From Planctomycetaceae bacterium (lineage in GTDB: Bacteria; Planctomycetota; Planctomycetia; Pirellulales; Thermoguttaceae), in NCBI GenBank assembly GCA_021372555.1, contig JAJFUI010000127.1, positions 1 through 56,989 of the forward strand: a DNA stretch of 56,989 nt, given 5' to 3'. Below the pieces are notes generated by a model that was given only the letters and a program-made list of their open reading frames with translations, was not told the origin of the DNA and searched no databases. A program made the translations under genes and the position numbers. Each line of letters opens with the position of its first letter. Positions within the stretch are counted from its first letter, which is position 1. Positions 26,043 to 35,664 of this stretch are shown one piece after another.

Positions 26043-26444
26043 GTGGATAGCGAAAACACCATCACAAAGCCGGCCGCCGAAGAGGCCGCAATGGCCGAAC
26101 GGACGCGTTGCGGATGCTGCTATCGACCTAATGTCGATATCCTCGAACAAGGCGATGAGTTGCTGGTGCGCGCGGATGTGCCGGGCGCCAAGAGCGATTC
26201 CATCGACATTCACTTCGAAGATGGCACCTTGGAAATTCGTGCCGAAGTGCCCCCACGCTATGAGGGACGCGAGGAGTTTCTCCTCCGTGAGTATGGCGTG
26301 GGCGATTACTACCGCACCTTCCAGGTGAGCGAGGCAATCGACTCCGGAAAGATTTCGGCGAACTACGCCGACGGCGTCCTGACGCTGCATCTTCCCAAGG
26401 CCGAAGCATTGAAGCCTCGGAAGATTGCCGTCGATGCGAGTTAA
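26043..26444 (+). CDS. Small heat-shock protein (Hsp20), second of three
   Basis: A 133-residue sHSP with a GTG start (AAGGAG, 8 nt upstream). The N-terminal region is short and unusual, with a cysteine cluster CGCC just before the core (PNVDILEQGDELLVRADVPG), where most sHSPs have none. ADGVLTLHLPKAEALKPRKI closes the core. The cysteine cluster could bind metal or form disulfides under stress, which is inference. It is 65 bp after the first copy. Confidence 0.9.
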   Translation: MDSENTITKPAAEEAAMAERTRCGCCYRPNVDILEQGDELLVRADVPGAKSDSIDIHFEDGTLEIRAEVPPRYEGREEFLLREYGVGDYYRTFQVSEAIDSGKISANYADGVLTLHLPKAEALKPRKIAVDAS

Positions 26445-26485
26445 CGCCGGCCCGTCGTCGAGCACTGAAAATAAGGAGAAAGAAC

Positions 26486-26965
26486 ATGAATCTGATTCCC
26501 TGGCGAAACAAACGTGAAAGCGAAGGTGGCGAGCTTTCGCCAATGGTCGCGCTGCGGAACGAGGTTGACCGCCTTTTCGATTCCTTCGTCCGAGAGCCGT
26601 TCGGCAGCTTGGAGTGGCCATCATGGGGCGGTGGCCAGTGGTCCCCGGCCGTCGACGTAACCGAGAACGACAAGGAGGTCACGGTTTGCGCCGAGTTGCC
26701 TGGCATCGAGCCGAAGGACATCGAGGTCTCGGTCGTCGGCAACCAACTCATCCTCAGCGGAGAAAAGAAGGAGTCGACGGAGACGAAGTCGAAGGGGGTC
26801 TATCAGAGCGAGACTCGATACGGCTCGTTCCGTCGTACCATTCCGCTGCCCGACGGGGTCGACACCGAAAAGGTGGACGCCCGCTACACTAATGGCGTTT
26901 TGACCCTTCGGTTGCCGAAGACGCCACAGGCGGCAAGCAAACGGATCGAGGTGAAAGTGACCTGA
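26486..26965 (+). CDS. Small heat-shock protein (Hsp20), third of three
   Basis: A 159-residue sHSP starting at ATG with AAGGAG upstream. The N-terminus MNLIPWRNKRESEGGE and region LFDSFVREPFG are class-typical. The core AVDVTENDKEVTVCAELPGI to TNGVLTLRLPKTPQA is intact, and RIEVKVT is the tail. It differs from the first two in its longer N-terminal arm, so the three probably have overlapping rather than identical clients. A bidirectional hairpin follows. Confidence 0.92.
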   Translation: MNLIPWRNKRESEGGELSPMVALRNEVDRLFDSFVREPFGSLEWPSWGGGQWSPAVDVTENDKEVTVCAELPGIEPKDIEVSVVGNQLILSGEKKESTETKSKGVYQSETRYGSFRRTIPLPDGVDTEKVDARYTNGVLTLRLPKTPQAASKRIEVKVT

Positions 26966-26985
26966 CGCCCGTCGTAATGACGAAG

Positions 26986-27028
26986 CCGTGACCAATGTTC
27001 GCGCCGGTCGGCGCGATCTTGGCCACGG
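26986..27028. terminator. Bidirectional hairpin between convergent genes
   Basis: CCGTGACCAA (26986-26995) pairs with TTGGCCACGG (27019-27028) with one mismatch, and an inner CGCGCC/GGCGCG pair (27000-27005 and 27010-27015) closes a GGTC loop. A further outer pair, TGACGCC/GGCGTCA (26963 and 27031), extends it. It lies between the Hsp20 stop and the acetyltransferase stop and suits termination in both directions. Confidence 0.5.
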
Positions 27029-27034
27029 TTGGCG

Positions 27035-27571
27035 TCATTCGCCTTTGAGGATGCCGTAGACTTCGACATCCTCAAAGGCATCCCATTTTTTCGAATGCTG
27101 ACGCAGGCGACCCTCGTGCGTCATGCCCACCTTCTGCATGACCCGGCCGGAAGCGGGATTGCGGCTGAAGTGGCAGGCGTAGATACGGTTCAGTCGGAGC
27201 TCGCCGAATCCGAATGCAAGCAGGGCCCGGACAGCTTCGGTACAGTAGCCGCGTTCCCAGTATTCTCGGCCGGTCCAATAGCCGAGTTCCGCCCGGTCGT
27301 CCTCGCGCTCGATGCGGAGCCCCACTGCGCCGACGAGCGTTCCGTCGGATTTCAGTGTTACGGCGAAAACGGCCTGCTCGTCACGCTCGAACCAATCGCG
27401 GTGGTTGGAAATCCACTTTTCGGCTATCCCGTCCTCGTAGGGGTGCGGGATGTTCAGTGTCGTGTCGGCCACGGCCCGATCGCCAGCCAGGAACTGCACC
27501 TGCCCGGCGTCCGCGGTGCGAAACGGACGGAGTGCGAGCCGGGCTGTCTGAAGGGTCGGTTGGCGAGTCAT
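27035..27571 (-). CDS. GNAT acetyltransferase, RimJ/RimL type
   Basis: A 178-residue acetyltransferase. The start LQTARLALRPFRTADAGQVQ, the acetyl-CoA region ELGYWTGREYWERGYCTEAV, and NPASGRVMQKVGMTHEGRLR are the RimJ/RimL hallmarks. Such enzymes acetylate N-termini of ribosomal proteins or other amines; the substrate cannot be told. It starts 25 bp after the nnrD stop, so the two form one transcript. Confidence 0.9.
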   Translation of the reverse strand: MTRQPTLQTARLALRPFRTADAGQVQFLAGDRAVADTTLNIPHPYEDGIAEKWISNHRDWFERDEQAVFAVTLKSDGTLVGAVGLRIEREDDRAELGYWTGREYWERGYCTEAVRALLAFGFGELRLNRIYACHFSRNPASGRVMQKVGMTHEGRLRQHSKKWDAFEDVEVYGILKGE

Positions 27572-27596
27572 GAGGCGCGCTCTCGTTGCGGCGTCC

Positions 27597-28454
27597 TTAG
27601 TTGGTTCGCGCTGTGTAATCGAGGAACGCCTCCGGCAAGTAATCGATCAGGTCGCTGGCGATCAGCGAGACTTGGCCGAAGTCTTCGGCGGCCAGATCGC
27701 CGGCCAATCCGTGCAAGTAGACACCAAGTCTGGCGGCGTCGAAGGCGTCGAGGCCTTGGCACATGAGGGCCGCGATTAGGCCGGTCAGCACATCGCCCAT
27801 GCCGCCGGTCGCCATGCCGGGGTTTCCGGTCTTGTTGATCGACCGCCGCCGACCATCGGTCACCAACGTCCGGTGTCCTTTGAGAACCACGACGATGCCA
27901 CAACGGACTGCCAGATCGGCGGCTGCATCGTTTCGGGCGTCGCCCTCCAGCTTGTGGCCAACAAGTCGCGCGAACTCGCCCGGGTGCGGCGTCACCACTC
28001 GCGGCCCGCCGGGACGAGCCAGGGATTCCGACTCGGCCGCAAGGGCGTTGAGGGCGTCGGCGTCAAAAACCATCGGCTTGACGATGTCCTGGTAAAGCCG
28101 AACCACCAATGAGTCGAGCCCAAGCGATCGGCCAAGACCTGGACCACAGGCTAACGCGGTCGCCCGTTCAGCATGCTCGGCGACCATGTCGAAGGCGGCC
28201 GACGCGATCCGGCCGTCGTCGTCAGCCGGCAGTGGGATCGTCATGTAGGACGGCTCGAAGCCGGCGACCGTGTCAACACACGGCTCGGGGGCGGCAACGC
28301 GAACCAGGCCCGCGCCACCGCGCAGTGCTGCCATGCCGGCCAGGGCAGCGGCCCCGGCCATGCCGCGAGATCCGCCTACGATCAACGCCAGGCCAAAGTC
28401 GCCCTTATGGGCATCTTCACGCCGCGGCGGGAGACGCGGAAGTTCGTCGTTCAT
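27597..28454 (-). CDS. nnrD: ADP/ATP-dependent NAD(P)H-hydrate dehydratase
   Basis: A 285-residue protein of the YjeF C-terminal (ribokinase-like) domain that repairs hydrated NAD(P)H. Motifs include LIVGGSRGMAGAAALAG, VTPHPGEFARL and NPGMATGGMGDVLTG with the catalytic aspartate. The N-terminal epimerase domain of fused Nnr proteins is absent, so an epimerase should exist elsewhere. The start is ATG 28454; the frame is open 42 bp further. Confidence 0.9.
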   Translation of the reverse strand: MNDELPRLPPRREDAHKGDFGLALIVGGSRGMAGAAALAGMAALRGGAGLVRVAAPEPCVDTVAGFEPSYMTIPLPADDDGRIASAAFDMVAEHAERATALACGPGLGRSLGLDSLVVRLYQDIVKPMVFDADALNALAAESESLARPGGPRVVTPHPGEFARLVGHKLEGDARNDAAADLAVRCGIVVVLKGHRTLVTDGRRRSINKTGNPGMATGGMGDVLTGLIAALMCQGLDAFDAARLGVYLHGLAGDLAAEDFGQVSLIASDLIDYLPEAFLDYTARTN

Positions 28455-28926
28455 GGCAAGCTCGTCCTTGGAACGAAAACCATAGAAAGGGCTCACGCAA
28501 AGGCGCTAGGGCGCAAACTCGATTGAAGAACTATCAAGAGCCATCGAGGACGCACCGGCCGTGAGCCAGAAATCGCCCGCCTGCGACATAGACGCCACAA
28601 GTAACATAACCGGCCCCGGCGTCCCATTGCAAGGCAGCGGCCGGTCGACGGCTTTGCCGGGCCGGGGCTAACCTTTCACCTGGATCAAAGTTGGGAAGCA
28701 CTTCAGCGACCGCCGTTCTGGGTTGAGAACAAGGGCCGAGGCGGCAACGTGGCTTCGCCCGCAATTGGACGCCGGGCCGCGCAGCCTGCCAGCCCTGCCT
28801 CTTTTGACGCTGTTCCAAAGCCGTTTTCAAGCGATAGCGGCGGAAATATCTGCCAACGCATCTGGGTTGGTCCCACAGGGTAAGCTTTAACGTTTGTGAC
28901 GCCGATTTAGACTGTTGGAGGCTTCC
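28455..28926. other. 472-bp spacer, no gene seen
   Basis: Divergent spacer between nnrD and the BBP7-like gene. It has GC-rich hairpin text around 28615-28670 (CCGGCCCCGGC and GCCGGGCCGGGGC). No convincing frame or promoter was found. Confidence 0.4.
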
Positions 28927-30075
28927 ATGCCACGCGTTCTCAACAGGTCGAAACCGGTGTGTTCCTATTGTCTCTTCGGGCTTCTGGCCATGGCGGCAAC
29001 TTCTGTTGCCCTCGGACAGGACAGTCTGACCGCCGACAACGCGCCCGGAGACTGCGAGGAAGGATTGCTGCCATCATCGTTCGGCACCGCATTTGAGAAA
29101 CCGCTGGAGTCAGTCTGTGTCACATCGTGTTGCGGTCCCCGGTGGACGGCCGCTGCCGACTTCATCGCCCTAGATCGGGTCGGCGGCGTTCCTTATGCAC
29201 TCGTCGAGACGGTTCCGCACAGTGTGCCTCTTAATCAGTTGGCCAGCACTCCCGGTACCGTGGTGCTTAACGGCGACGATCTTCAACAAGGCTTCTCCGC
29301 GGGGCCGAAGCTGGGCTTGATTCGCCGTGGCGACAACGGCTGCGACTTCGAGTTGTCCTATTTTCAGATTGATGGCTGGAACGACTACCGAAGCATTGGC
29401 CCGACTCACGATGACTGGCTGGTCATGAGAGCCGCGGGCAACTTTCTCCAAACCCAGGACTTGAAAGACACGCAAATGATGGCCTGGGATTATTCCTCTC
29501 GACTGTACAACGCCGAGTTCAACGTGCGATGGAATGTTCGCGACCGCCTCGCGCTGTTGACTGGATTCCGCTGGGCCAACCTGTCGGAGGAGCTTCAGGG
29601 AACTTTACCGGAGCTTCCGGGCACTTGGCCGGATCGGCGGGACCCATTTTGGAATACCAATGTGAGAAACAACCTCTACGGTTTCCAAATCGGCGCCGAT
29701 GGGAAGCTGCTGGAGCGTGGTCGCTTTTCCATGGACGGACTGGTGAAAGCCGGGGTTTTTCTCAACAATGCAGTCGAGACCACAGCGGTCAGTATTGATA
29801 GGTCGATGTATTCCGAGTCGGCTTCAACCAACCAAGTCGCCTGTCTTGGCGAACTCGGCCTGCAATGCAAATATCGAGTCACCCAGAGACTACTCCTGAA
29901 ACTGGGCTACGAGGCCATCTGGTTGCAGGGCGTTGCCTTGGCGCCCGGCCAGATTTCGGACACTTATTGCTACTGTGCTGACCGGCGGAACACCTACGTG
30001 CAAGCACTTGGCGTCAACTGCGGCTCCGGCGTGTTCTATCACGGAGCCACCGCGGGTCTGGAGTATTCGTTCTGA
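28927..30075 (+). CDS. BBP7-like outer-membrane beta-barrel protein
   Basis: A 382-residue exported protein. The ATG at 28927 has GGAGG upstream and begins a signal peptide (CLFGLLAMAATSVALGQDS). The mature start PRWTAAADFIALDRVGG and later repeats of alternating hydrophobic strands (FELSYFQIDGWNDYRS, LYNAEFNVRWNVRDRLALLT, GLQCKYRVTQRLLLKLGYEA) and an aromatic C-terminus (TAGLEYSF) are as in BBP7-family barrels of planctomycetes. It is probably in the outer membrane; its cargo is unknown. The final Phe fits barrel assembly by BamA. Confidence 0.82.
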   Translation: MPRVLNRSKPVCSYCLFGLLAMAATSVALGQDSLTADNAPGDCEEGLLPSSFGTAFEKPLESVCVTSCCGPRWTAAADFIALDRVGGVPYALVETVPHSVPLNQLASTPGTVVLNGDDLQQGFSAGPKLGLIRRGDNGCDFELSYFQIDGWNDYRSIGPTHDDWLVMRAAGNFLQTQDLKDTQMMAWDYSSRLYNAEFNVRWNVRDRLALLTGFRWANLSEELQGTLPELPGTWPDRRDPFWNTNVRNNLYGFQIGADGKLLERGRFSMDGLVKAGVFLNNAVETTAVSIDRSMYSESASTNQVACLGELGLQCKYRVTQRLLLKLGYEAIWLQGVALAPGQISDTYCYCADRRNTYVQALGVNCGSGVFYHGATAGLEYSF

Positions 30076-30224
30076 CCCTTGACCACAAAGCTTTCGCTCG
30101 GGATGATCGTCGAGAACGGAAGGCACACACGGGCACGCGCTCCGGGGACATTCTTTGACCCCTTTTGCCGTTCCAGATTGCTGATCCGGACTGTCGGTCG
30201 ACGCTGAAAAAGGGCGCATTCACG

Positions 30225-30902
30225 ATGCATGTGGAAAGCAGACTATTTGACGTCGAAGTGCCTCCTGATGAGCCAACCTTTGGCAGCGCGGCCGTGGCCG
30301 CCCAAAGACAGTCGGAAATCAGTGGTATCCCCTGTGCCGCTCCCGCTGGAATACTTCCACATGCGGTTGGCGTAGGCGGCCTGCTTGCCGCCTTCATCGG
30401 TGCGATTCTGGCAGGCTGTCATATGTCGTGTCACTCAGAGGCCTTTGCGCTCCCTGCCGCAGCGGACATACAGAGAGTCGATTTCGGGATCAACTTGGGG
30501 GCCACGTCAACCAAATGGTACCGGTTGCCGTTGTCAGCAGGGAGAACGCTAACGGATGTTTTTCGCGACAGCGTTGCGAAGAAGCCCTCCCAGACTGCAG
30601 ATGTTATTGATGAAATCGCGCCATATGAGTATAGCCTGCGCGTGGTAGCTAGGAGCGGAAAGGAGTTCGCTTTCTCTTTCCGCCCGTATGCCAACGACGT
30701 TCATCCTGATGGCACTTGGGCACAGTACTCGATGTATGTGTTTCCTGCCAATCGAATTCCTCTGCTACGGAAGCATGTTCAGTCCATTCTCGCAACAAAC
30801 GTGATTGCCGGTGGAAGCTACGCCTATCGGCCGGGGGAAGATGACCGGAGCCACTATTCACGCATCCGCAACTTGATTGTGAGCAAAATCGCTCCGCCTT
30901 AA
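30225..30902 (+). CDS. Unknown membrane-associated protein
   Basis: A 225-residue protein from ATG 30225. A hydrophobic segment (VGGLLAAFIGAILAG, about 51-65) ends in LAGC, which resembles a lipobox, although more than 50 residues precede it; if an internal start is used this would be a lipoprotein. The remainder is soluble with no recognised family (GINLGATSTKWYRLPLSAG, FSFRPYANDVHPDG). A REP-like GGGGACATTC...GACCCC element lies 50 bp upstream. Moderate confidence that it is coding. Confidence 0.5.
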   Translation: MHVESRLFDVEVPPDEPTFGSAAVAAQRQSEISGIPCAAPAGILPHAVGVGGLLAAFIGAILAGCHMSCHSEAFALPAAADIQRVDFGINLGATSTKWYRLPLSAGRTLTDVFRDSVAKKPSQTADVIDEIAPYEYSLRVVARSGKEFAFSFRPYANDVHPDGTWAQYSMYVFPANRIPLLRKHVQSILATNVIAGGSYAYRPGEDDRSHYSRIRNLIVSKIAPP

Positions 30903-31034
30903 GCGCGCCAAGTCTCGGCATGATGTGGCGCGAAAACGGGAAGGCCGTGAGACTTGCGGGGAGCAAAGGCGAGCTACTCGACAAGCGACATCACCGCCCT
31001 GGTGTATGAGTGCTCAGACCGCGAGTTTCCCAAG

Positions 31035-31077
31035 AAAAAACATTTGGTCGGCGGAGAACCTCCCCGCCGACCAAATG
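31035..31077 (-). terminator. Rho-independent terminator of tnaA
   Basis: CATTTGGTCGGCGG (31041-31054) and CCGCCGACCAAATG (31064-31077) form a perfect 14-bp stem with a 9-nt loop, followed on the minus strand by six Ts (31040-31035). It lies 110 bp after the tryptophanase stop. It is the clearest intrinsic terminator in the window. Confidence 0.88.
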
Positions 31078-31092
31078 GTGTTGGGCCTTGAC

Positions 31093-31146
31093 GCCGAGCG
31101 CGCTTTTAGGGCGCGGCTCGGCTGGACTCGCAGGCGGGACGCCTGC
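31093..31146. repeat. Two further hairpins after tnaA
   Basis: GCCGAGC/GCTCGGC (31093-31099 and 31116-31122) and GCAGGC/GCCTGC (31130-31135 and 31141-31146, loop GGGAC) stand just before the terminator in the direction of tnaA transcription. They may be repeats of intergenic families. Confidence 0.5.
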
Positions 31147-31186
31147 ATACAAATTACACACCTGCGACTGTGCCCTCGATGCGAGG

Positions 31187-32563
<1,377 letters not shown>

Positions 32564-32797
32564 GGTGGTTATGCTGACAACGACATGAAGGTGACGAATC
32601 CTATAAACCGACAACTCGCATAGAGCATATACCGGCTGGCCGTCTTCTGCAATTGCTCCCACGCCGCTAATCCTTGTCGCAACAACGTTGTGCGGTGTAG
32701 CGGTTTGGCCCACGCGGGAGTGTTGCGGCGAGGCCCTGCTGAGTAGAATTGCTCTGTTGGCCAGAACAAATGCCGGCTCGCTGAAGGCCGATCTGAC

Positions 32798-33760
32798 ATG
32801 AACTACCGTCCGCTGGGCAATACGGGGCTAAAGGTGTCCGAAGTCGCGTTGGGCTGCTGGCCCATCGCTGGGATCACGAGTCCAGGCACGAGCGAGGCTG
32901 AGAGCATCGCGACGGTGCAAGCCTGTTTCGAGCTGGGGATCAATCATCTCGACACGGCGTACATGTATGGTCGCTCCGGGGAGAGTGAGCGGCTTATTGC
33001 CCGGGCGCTCGGGACGCGACGGGACGAAATGGTGATCGCGACCAAATGCGGGTTGCACTTGGATTCTCAGGGGCATCAAACGCACGACGCTCGGCCAGAG
33101 ACGCTGCGAAGGCAGTGTGAAGAGAGCCTGCGGCGGTTGGCCACAGACCGCGTCGAGTTGCTGTATCTGCATGCGGCGGACAGACGGACGCCGGTCGGCG
33201 AGTCGGCGAGCGAGCTGCGGCGGCTGATGGAGGAAGGGAAGACGCTGGCCGTCGGGGCATCGAATCTCGACGTGCGACAGCTTGAAGAGTTTACGGAGGC
33301 GTGCCCACTGACCGCGTTTCAGCCGGCCTACAACATGCTGGTGCGAGACATCGAGGGCGACGCGCTCCCTTGGTGCCGCGAGCGTGGCGTGGCAGTGCTC
33401 GTTTATTGGCCACTGATGAAGGGCCTTTTGGCGGGCAAGATCGCGCGGGATCGGCGGTTTGGGCCGGACGACAGCAGACGACATTATCCGGCGTTTCGCG
33501 GGGAGGAATTGCAGCGGAATCTCGATCTGGTTGATCGGCTGCGCGCGGTTGCGGAAGCGGCGGGCCACAGCGTGACGGAGTTGGTCGTCAATTGGACAAT
33601 CCACCAGCCGGGCATCACCGCCGCGCTGTGCGGGGCCAAGCGGCCGGAGCAGATTCGCGAGTCGGCCGGGGGCAGCGGCTGGGAGCTGACGGCGGAACAG
33701 GCCGCCCAGATCGAGGAAGCCTTGCGGCTTCGCGGGCCGGCCAACGCGGTAGCCAATTGA
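32798..33760 (+). CDS. Aldo/keto reductase
   Basis: A 320-residue aldo/keto reductase with catalytic Asp52, Tyr57, Lys83 and His125 (LDTAYMYGRS, ATKCG, LLYLHAAD) and the C-terminal NADPH region (GAKRPEQIRESAGG). It would reduce a sugar aldehyde, ketone or quinone with NADPH. The closest type is the Tas/YajO-like oxidoreductase group. It is divergent from tnaA, 234 bp apart. Confidence 0.93.
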   Translation: MNYRPLGNTGLKVSEVALGCWPIAGITSPGTSEAESIATVQACFELGINHLDTAYMYGRSGESERLIARALGTRRDEMVIATKCGLHLDSQGHQTHDARPETLRRQCEESLRRLATDRVELLYLHAADRRTPVGESASELRRLMEEGKTLAVGASNLDVRQLEEFTEACPLTAFQPAYNMLVRDIEGDALPWCRERGVAVLVYWPLMKGLLAGKIARDRRFGPDDSRRHYPAFRGEELQRNLDLVDRLRAVAEAAGHSVTELVVNWTIHQPGITAALCGAKRPEQIRESAGGSGWELTAEQAAQIEEALRLRGPANAVAN

Positions 33761-34126
33761 CTGGTAACCGATCGCGGGCCAACCGGGGGCTGCGCGTTTT
33801 TCCGGCAGGAATCCTGTTTTGCGAGAAGAACGCCGACCGAAAGATGGACTTGGCCCCTCACCGCGGTACCGGAGGGACGGCCTCATTTGTCGTGGCAAAA
33901 CGTGGGTCCGTGACGCCGAATTGTCGTCGCGGGGAAAATCGGGACGGTCCCCCGCGAACCGATGCCGCAGCTACTTGACTGCCGGGGGTGAAACGGGCAC
34001 GATAGGGAGCGTTCTCGGCTGTTTTCCGGCAGTCGCGACGGCGTTGTTAGCCTTTCCCAAAGGGACAATCCCATTTTCGCGGGTACGAAAGCGGGACGGT
34101 CCCTGCCTGCAATCACGGTGGCTTCG
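33761..34126. repeat. REP-like inverted pair (BIME-like) between akr and rhaB
   Basis: 33928-33951 (CGCGGGGAAAAT then CGGGACGGTCCC) and 34062-34083 (GGGACAATCCC then ATTTTCGCGGG) are imperfect inverted copies of each other. A third CGGGACGGTCCC is at 34092-34103. There is no gene in the rest of this 366-bp spacer. GGGAC-GTCCC words are typical of REP palindromes tied to RAYT transposases, none of which lies here. Confidence 0.6.
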
Positions 34127-35617
34127 ATGAGCGAAAAAGCGTATCTGGCGGTGGATCTTGGCGCGTCCAGCGGACGGCACGTCCTCGGGCACTTCGACGG
34201 CAAGCGGCTGAGGCTCGAAGAGGTCTATCGTTTCGAGAACGGCCCGGTCCAGGTTGACAGTCGGCTCTACTGGGACCTGCTCAACCAATGGGCGCACATT
34301 CGCCAGGGGCTTCGGGCAGCGGGCGGAAAGTGCCGGAAAATAGCGAGCGTCGGCGTCGACACCTGGGGCGTCGACTTCGGGCTGCTCGGCCGCGGCGATG
34401 AACTCTTGGGCAATCCGTACCATTATCGCGACAGCCGCACGAACGGAATGATGGACCGCGCGTTCAGCATCGCCAGCCGGGCGGAAATCTTCCGCCACAC
34501 TGGACTGCAATTCATGCAGTTCAACTCGCTCTATCAATTGCTGGCGATGAAGCTCGGCAATTCGCCGCTGCTGGACGCCGCCGAGTCGCTGCTCTTGATG
34601 CCTGACCTGTTCCACTGGCTGTTGAGCGGTGTGAAGTGCAACGAGATGACCGACGCCAGCACGAGCCAGTTCTACAACCCGATCACCGGTACCTGGGCAA
34701 CCGAGCTGCTTGATAAGCTCGCGCTTCCGAAGGGGCTGCTCGGCAGGATCGCGCAGCCGGGCACGACCTTGGGATCGCTGCGTCCAAGCGTGGCGGCGGA
34801 AAGCGGCCTCGACGGCACGAAGGTTGTGCTGCCGGGAACGCACGATACGGCCAGCGCTGTGATGGCGGTGCCGGCCGCCAGCCGGCCAGGCGTGAAGCCG
34901 GATTGGTGCTACGTCAGCCTTGGCACGTGGGCCCTGATGGGCATCGAGCTGCCGAAGCCGCTGGTGACCGACGCGGTGCTCAAGCTGAACTTTACCAACG
35001 AGGGCGGCGTCGGCGGCACCACACGGCTGCTGAAGAACATCGGCGGGCTCTGGCTGGTGCAGGAGTGCCGGCGGGTGTGGAATCAGGCGGGAGCCAATCT
35101 GGATTGGGAAGCTCTGAACCAGCTCAGTGCGGCGGCGCCGGCGCTGCGGTCGCTGGTGGATCCGGACGCCCCGGAGTTCCTCGCTCCAGGCGACATGCCC
35201 GACGCCATCCGCGCGTTCTGCCGCCGCACGGGCCAGCCGGCGCCGGAGGATAAAGGTGCAGTCGTGCGGTGCGCGTTGGAAAGCATCGCCATGAAGTTCC
35301 GACAGGTCTTCAAGATGTGCGAAGAGCTGAACGGCGGGCGGCTGGAGACGATTCACATCGTGGGTGGCGGCACGAAGAACCGCCAGCTTTGCCAAGCGGC
35401 GGCCGACGCCTGCGGATGTCGTGTCGTGGCCGGGCCGGTCGAAGCGACCGCGACTGGCAATCTGATGATGCAAGCCGTTGCGGCCGGCGATGTGGGCTCG
35501 ATCGCGGAGGCCCGCGAGGTAATCCGCCGCAGCTTCCCCGTGGAAGAGTACGAGCCGAAGAACACGGCCGCGTGGGACGAGGCGTATGGGCGGTTTTTGA
35601 AGGTGGTTAGTGGCTAG
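34127..35617 (+). CDS. rhaB: Rhamnulokinase
   Basis: A 496-residue FGGY-family sugar kinase. The N-terminus YLAVDLGASSGRHVLGHFDG and SVGVDTWGVDFGLLGRGDEL are RhaB hallmarks, as are PGTHDTASAV and the ATP-site text VGGGTKNRQLCQAAADACG. RhaB phosphorylates L-rhamnulose in rhamnose breakdown. The start is taken as the ATG at 34127; a GTG nine bases earlier is possible. Near the stop the DNA becomes a TAGTGG-type repeat. No rhaA or rhaD is adjacent, but an oxidoreductase follows at 48 bp. Confidence 0.94.
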   Translation: MSEKAYLAVDLGASSGRHVLGHFDGKRLRLEEVYRFENGPVQVDSRLYWDLLNQWAHIRQGLRAAGGKCRKIASVGVDTWGVDFGLLGRGDELLGNPYHYRDSRTNGMMDRAFSIASRAEIFRHTGLQFMQFNSLYQLLAMKLGNSPLLDAAESLLLMPDLFHWLLSGVKCNEMTDASTSQFYNPITGTWATELLDKLALPKGLLGRIAQPGTTLGSLRPSVAAESGLDGTKVVLPGTHDTASAVMAVPAASRPGVKPDWCYVSLGTWALMGIELPKPLVTDAVLKLNFTNEGGVGGTTRLLKNIGGLWLVQECRRVWNQAGANLDWEALNQLSAAAPALRSLVDPDAPEFLAPGDMPDAIRAFCRRTGQPAPEDKGAVVRCALESIAMKFRQVFKMCEELNGGRLETIHIVGGGTKNRQLCQAAADACGCRVVAGPVEATATGNLMMQAVAAGDVGSIAEAREVIRRSFPVEEYEPKNTAAWDEAYGRFLKVVSG

Positions 35618-35634
35618 TGGTTAGTGGGTAGTGA
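35603..35634. repeat. Imperfect TAGTGG repeat spanning the rhaB stop
   Basis: Five close copies of the six-base word TAGTGG run through the last rhaB codons and the spacer. Such slippage-prone tracts are common between planctomycete genes. Confidence 0.5.
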
Positions 35635-35664
35635 GAGACATCTATCGCGACTTTGGAGCAACAC

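Noticed and set aside
28915..28926. TTG start four codons before the ATG of the BBP7-like gene
   Set aside because: GGAGG fits the ATG at 28927, and the signal peptide begins there.
33971..35473. A 500-codon open frame antisense to rhaB
   Set aside because: Overlaps a clear rhamnulokinase and has no family motif.
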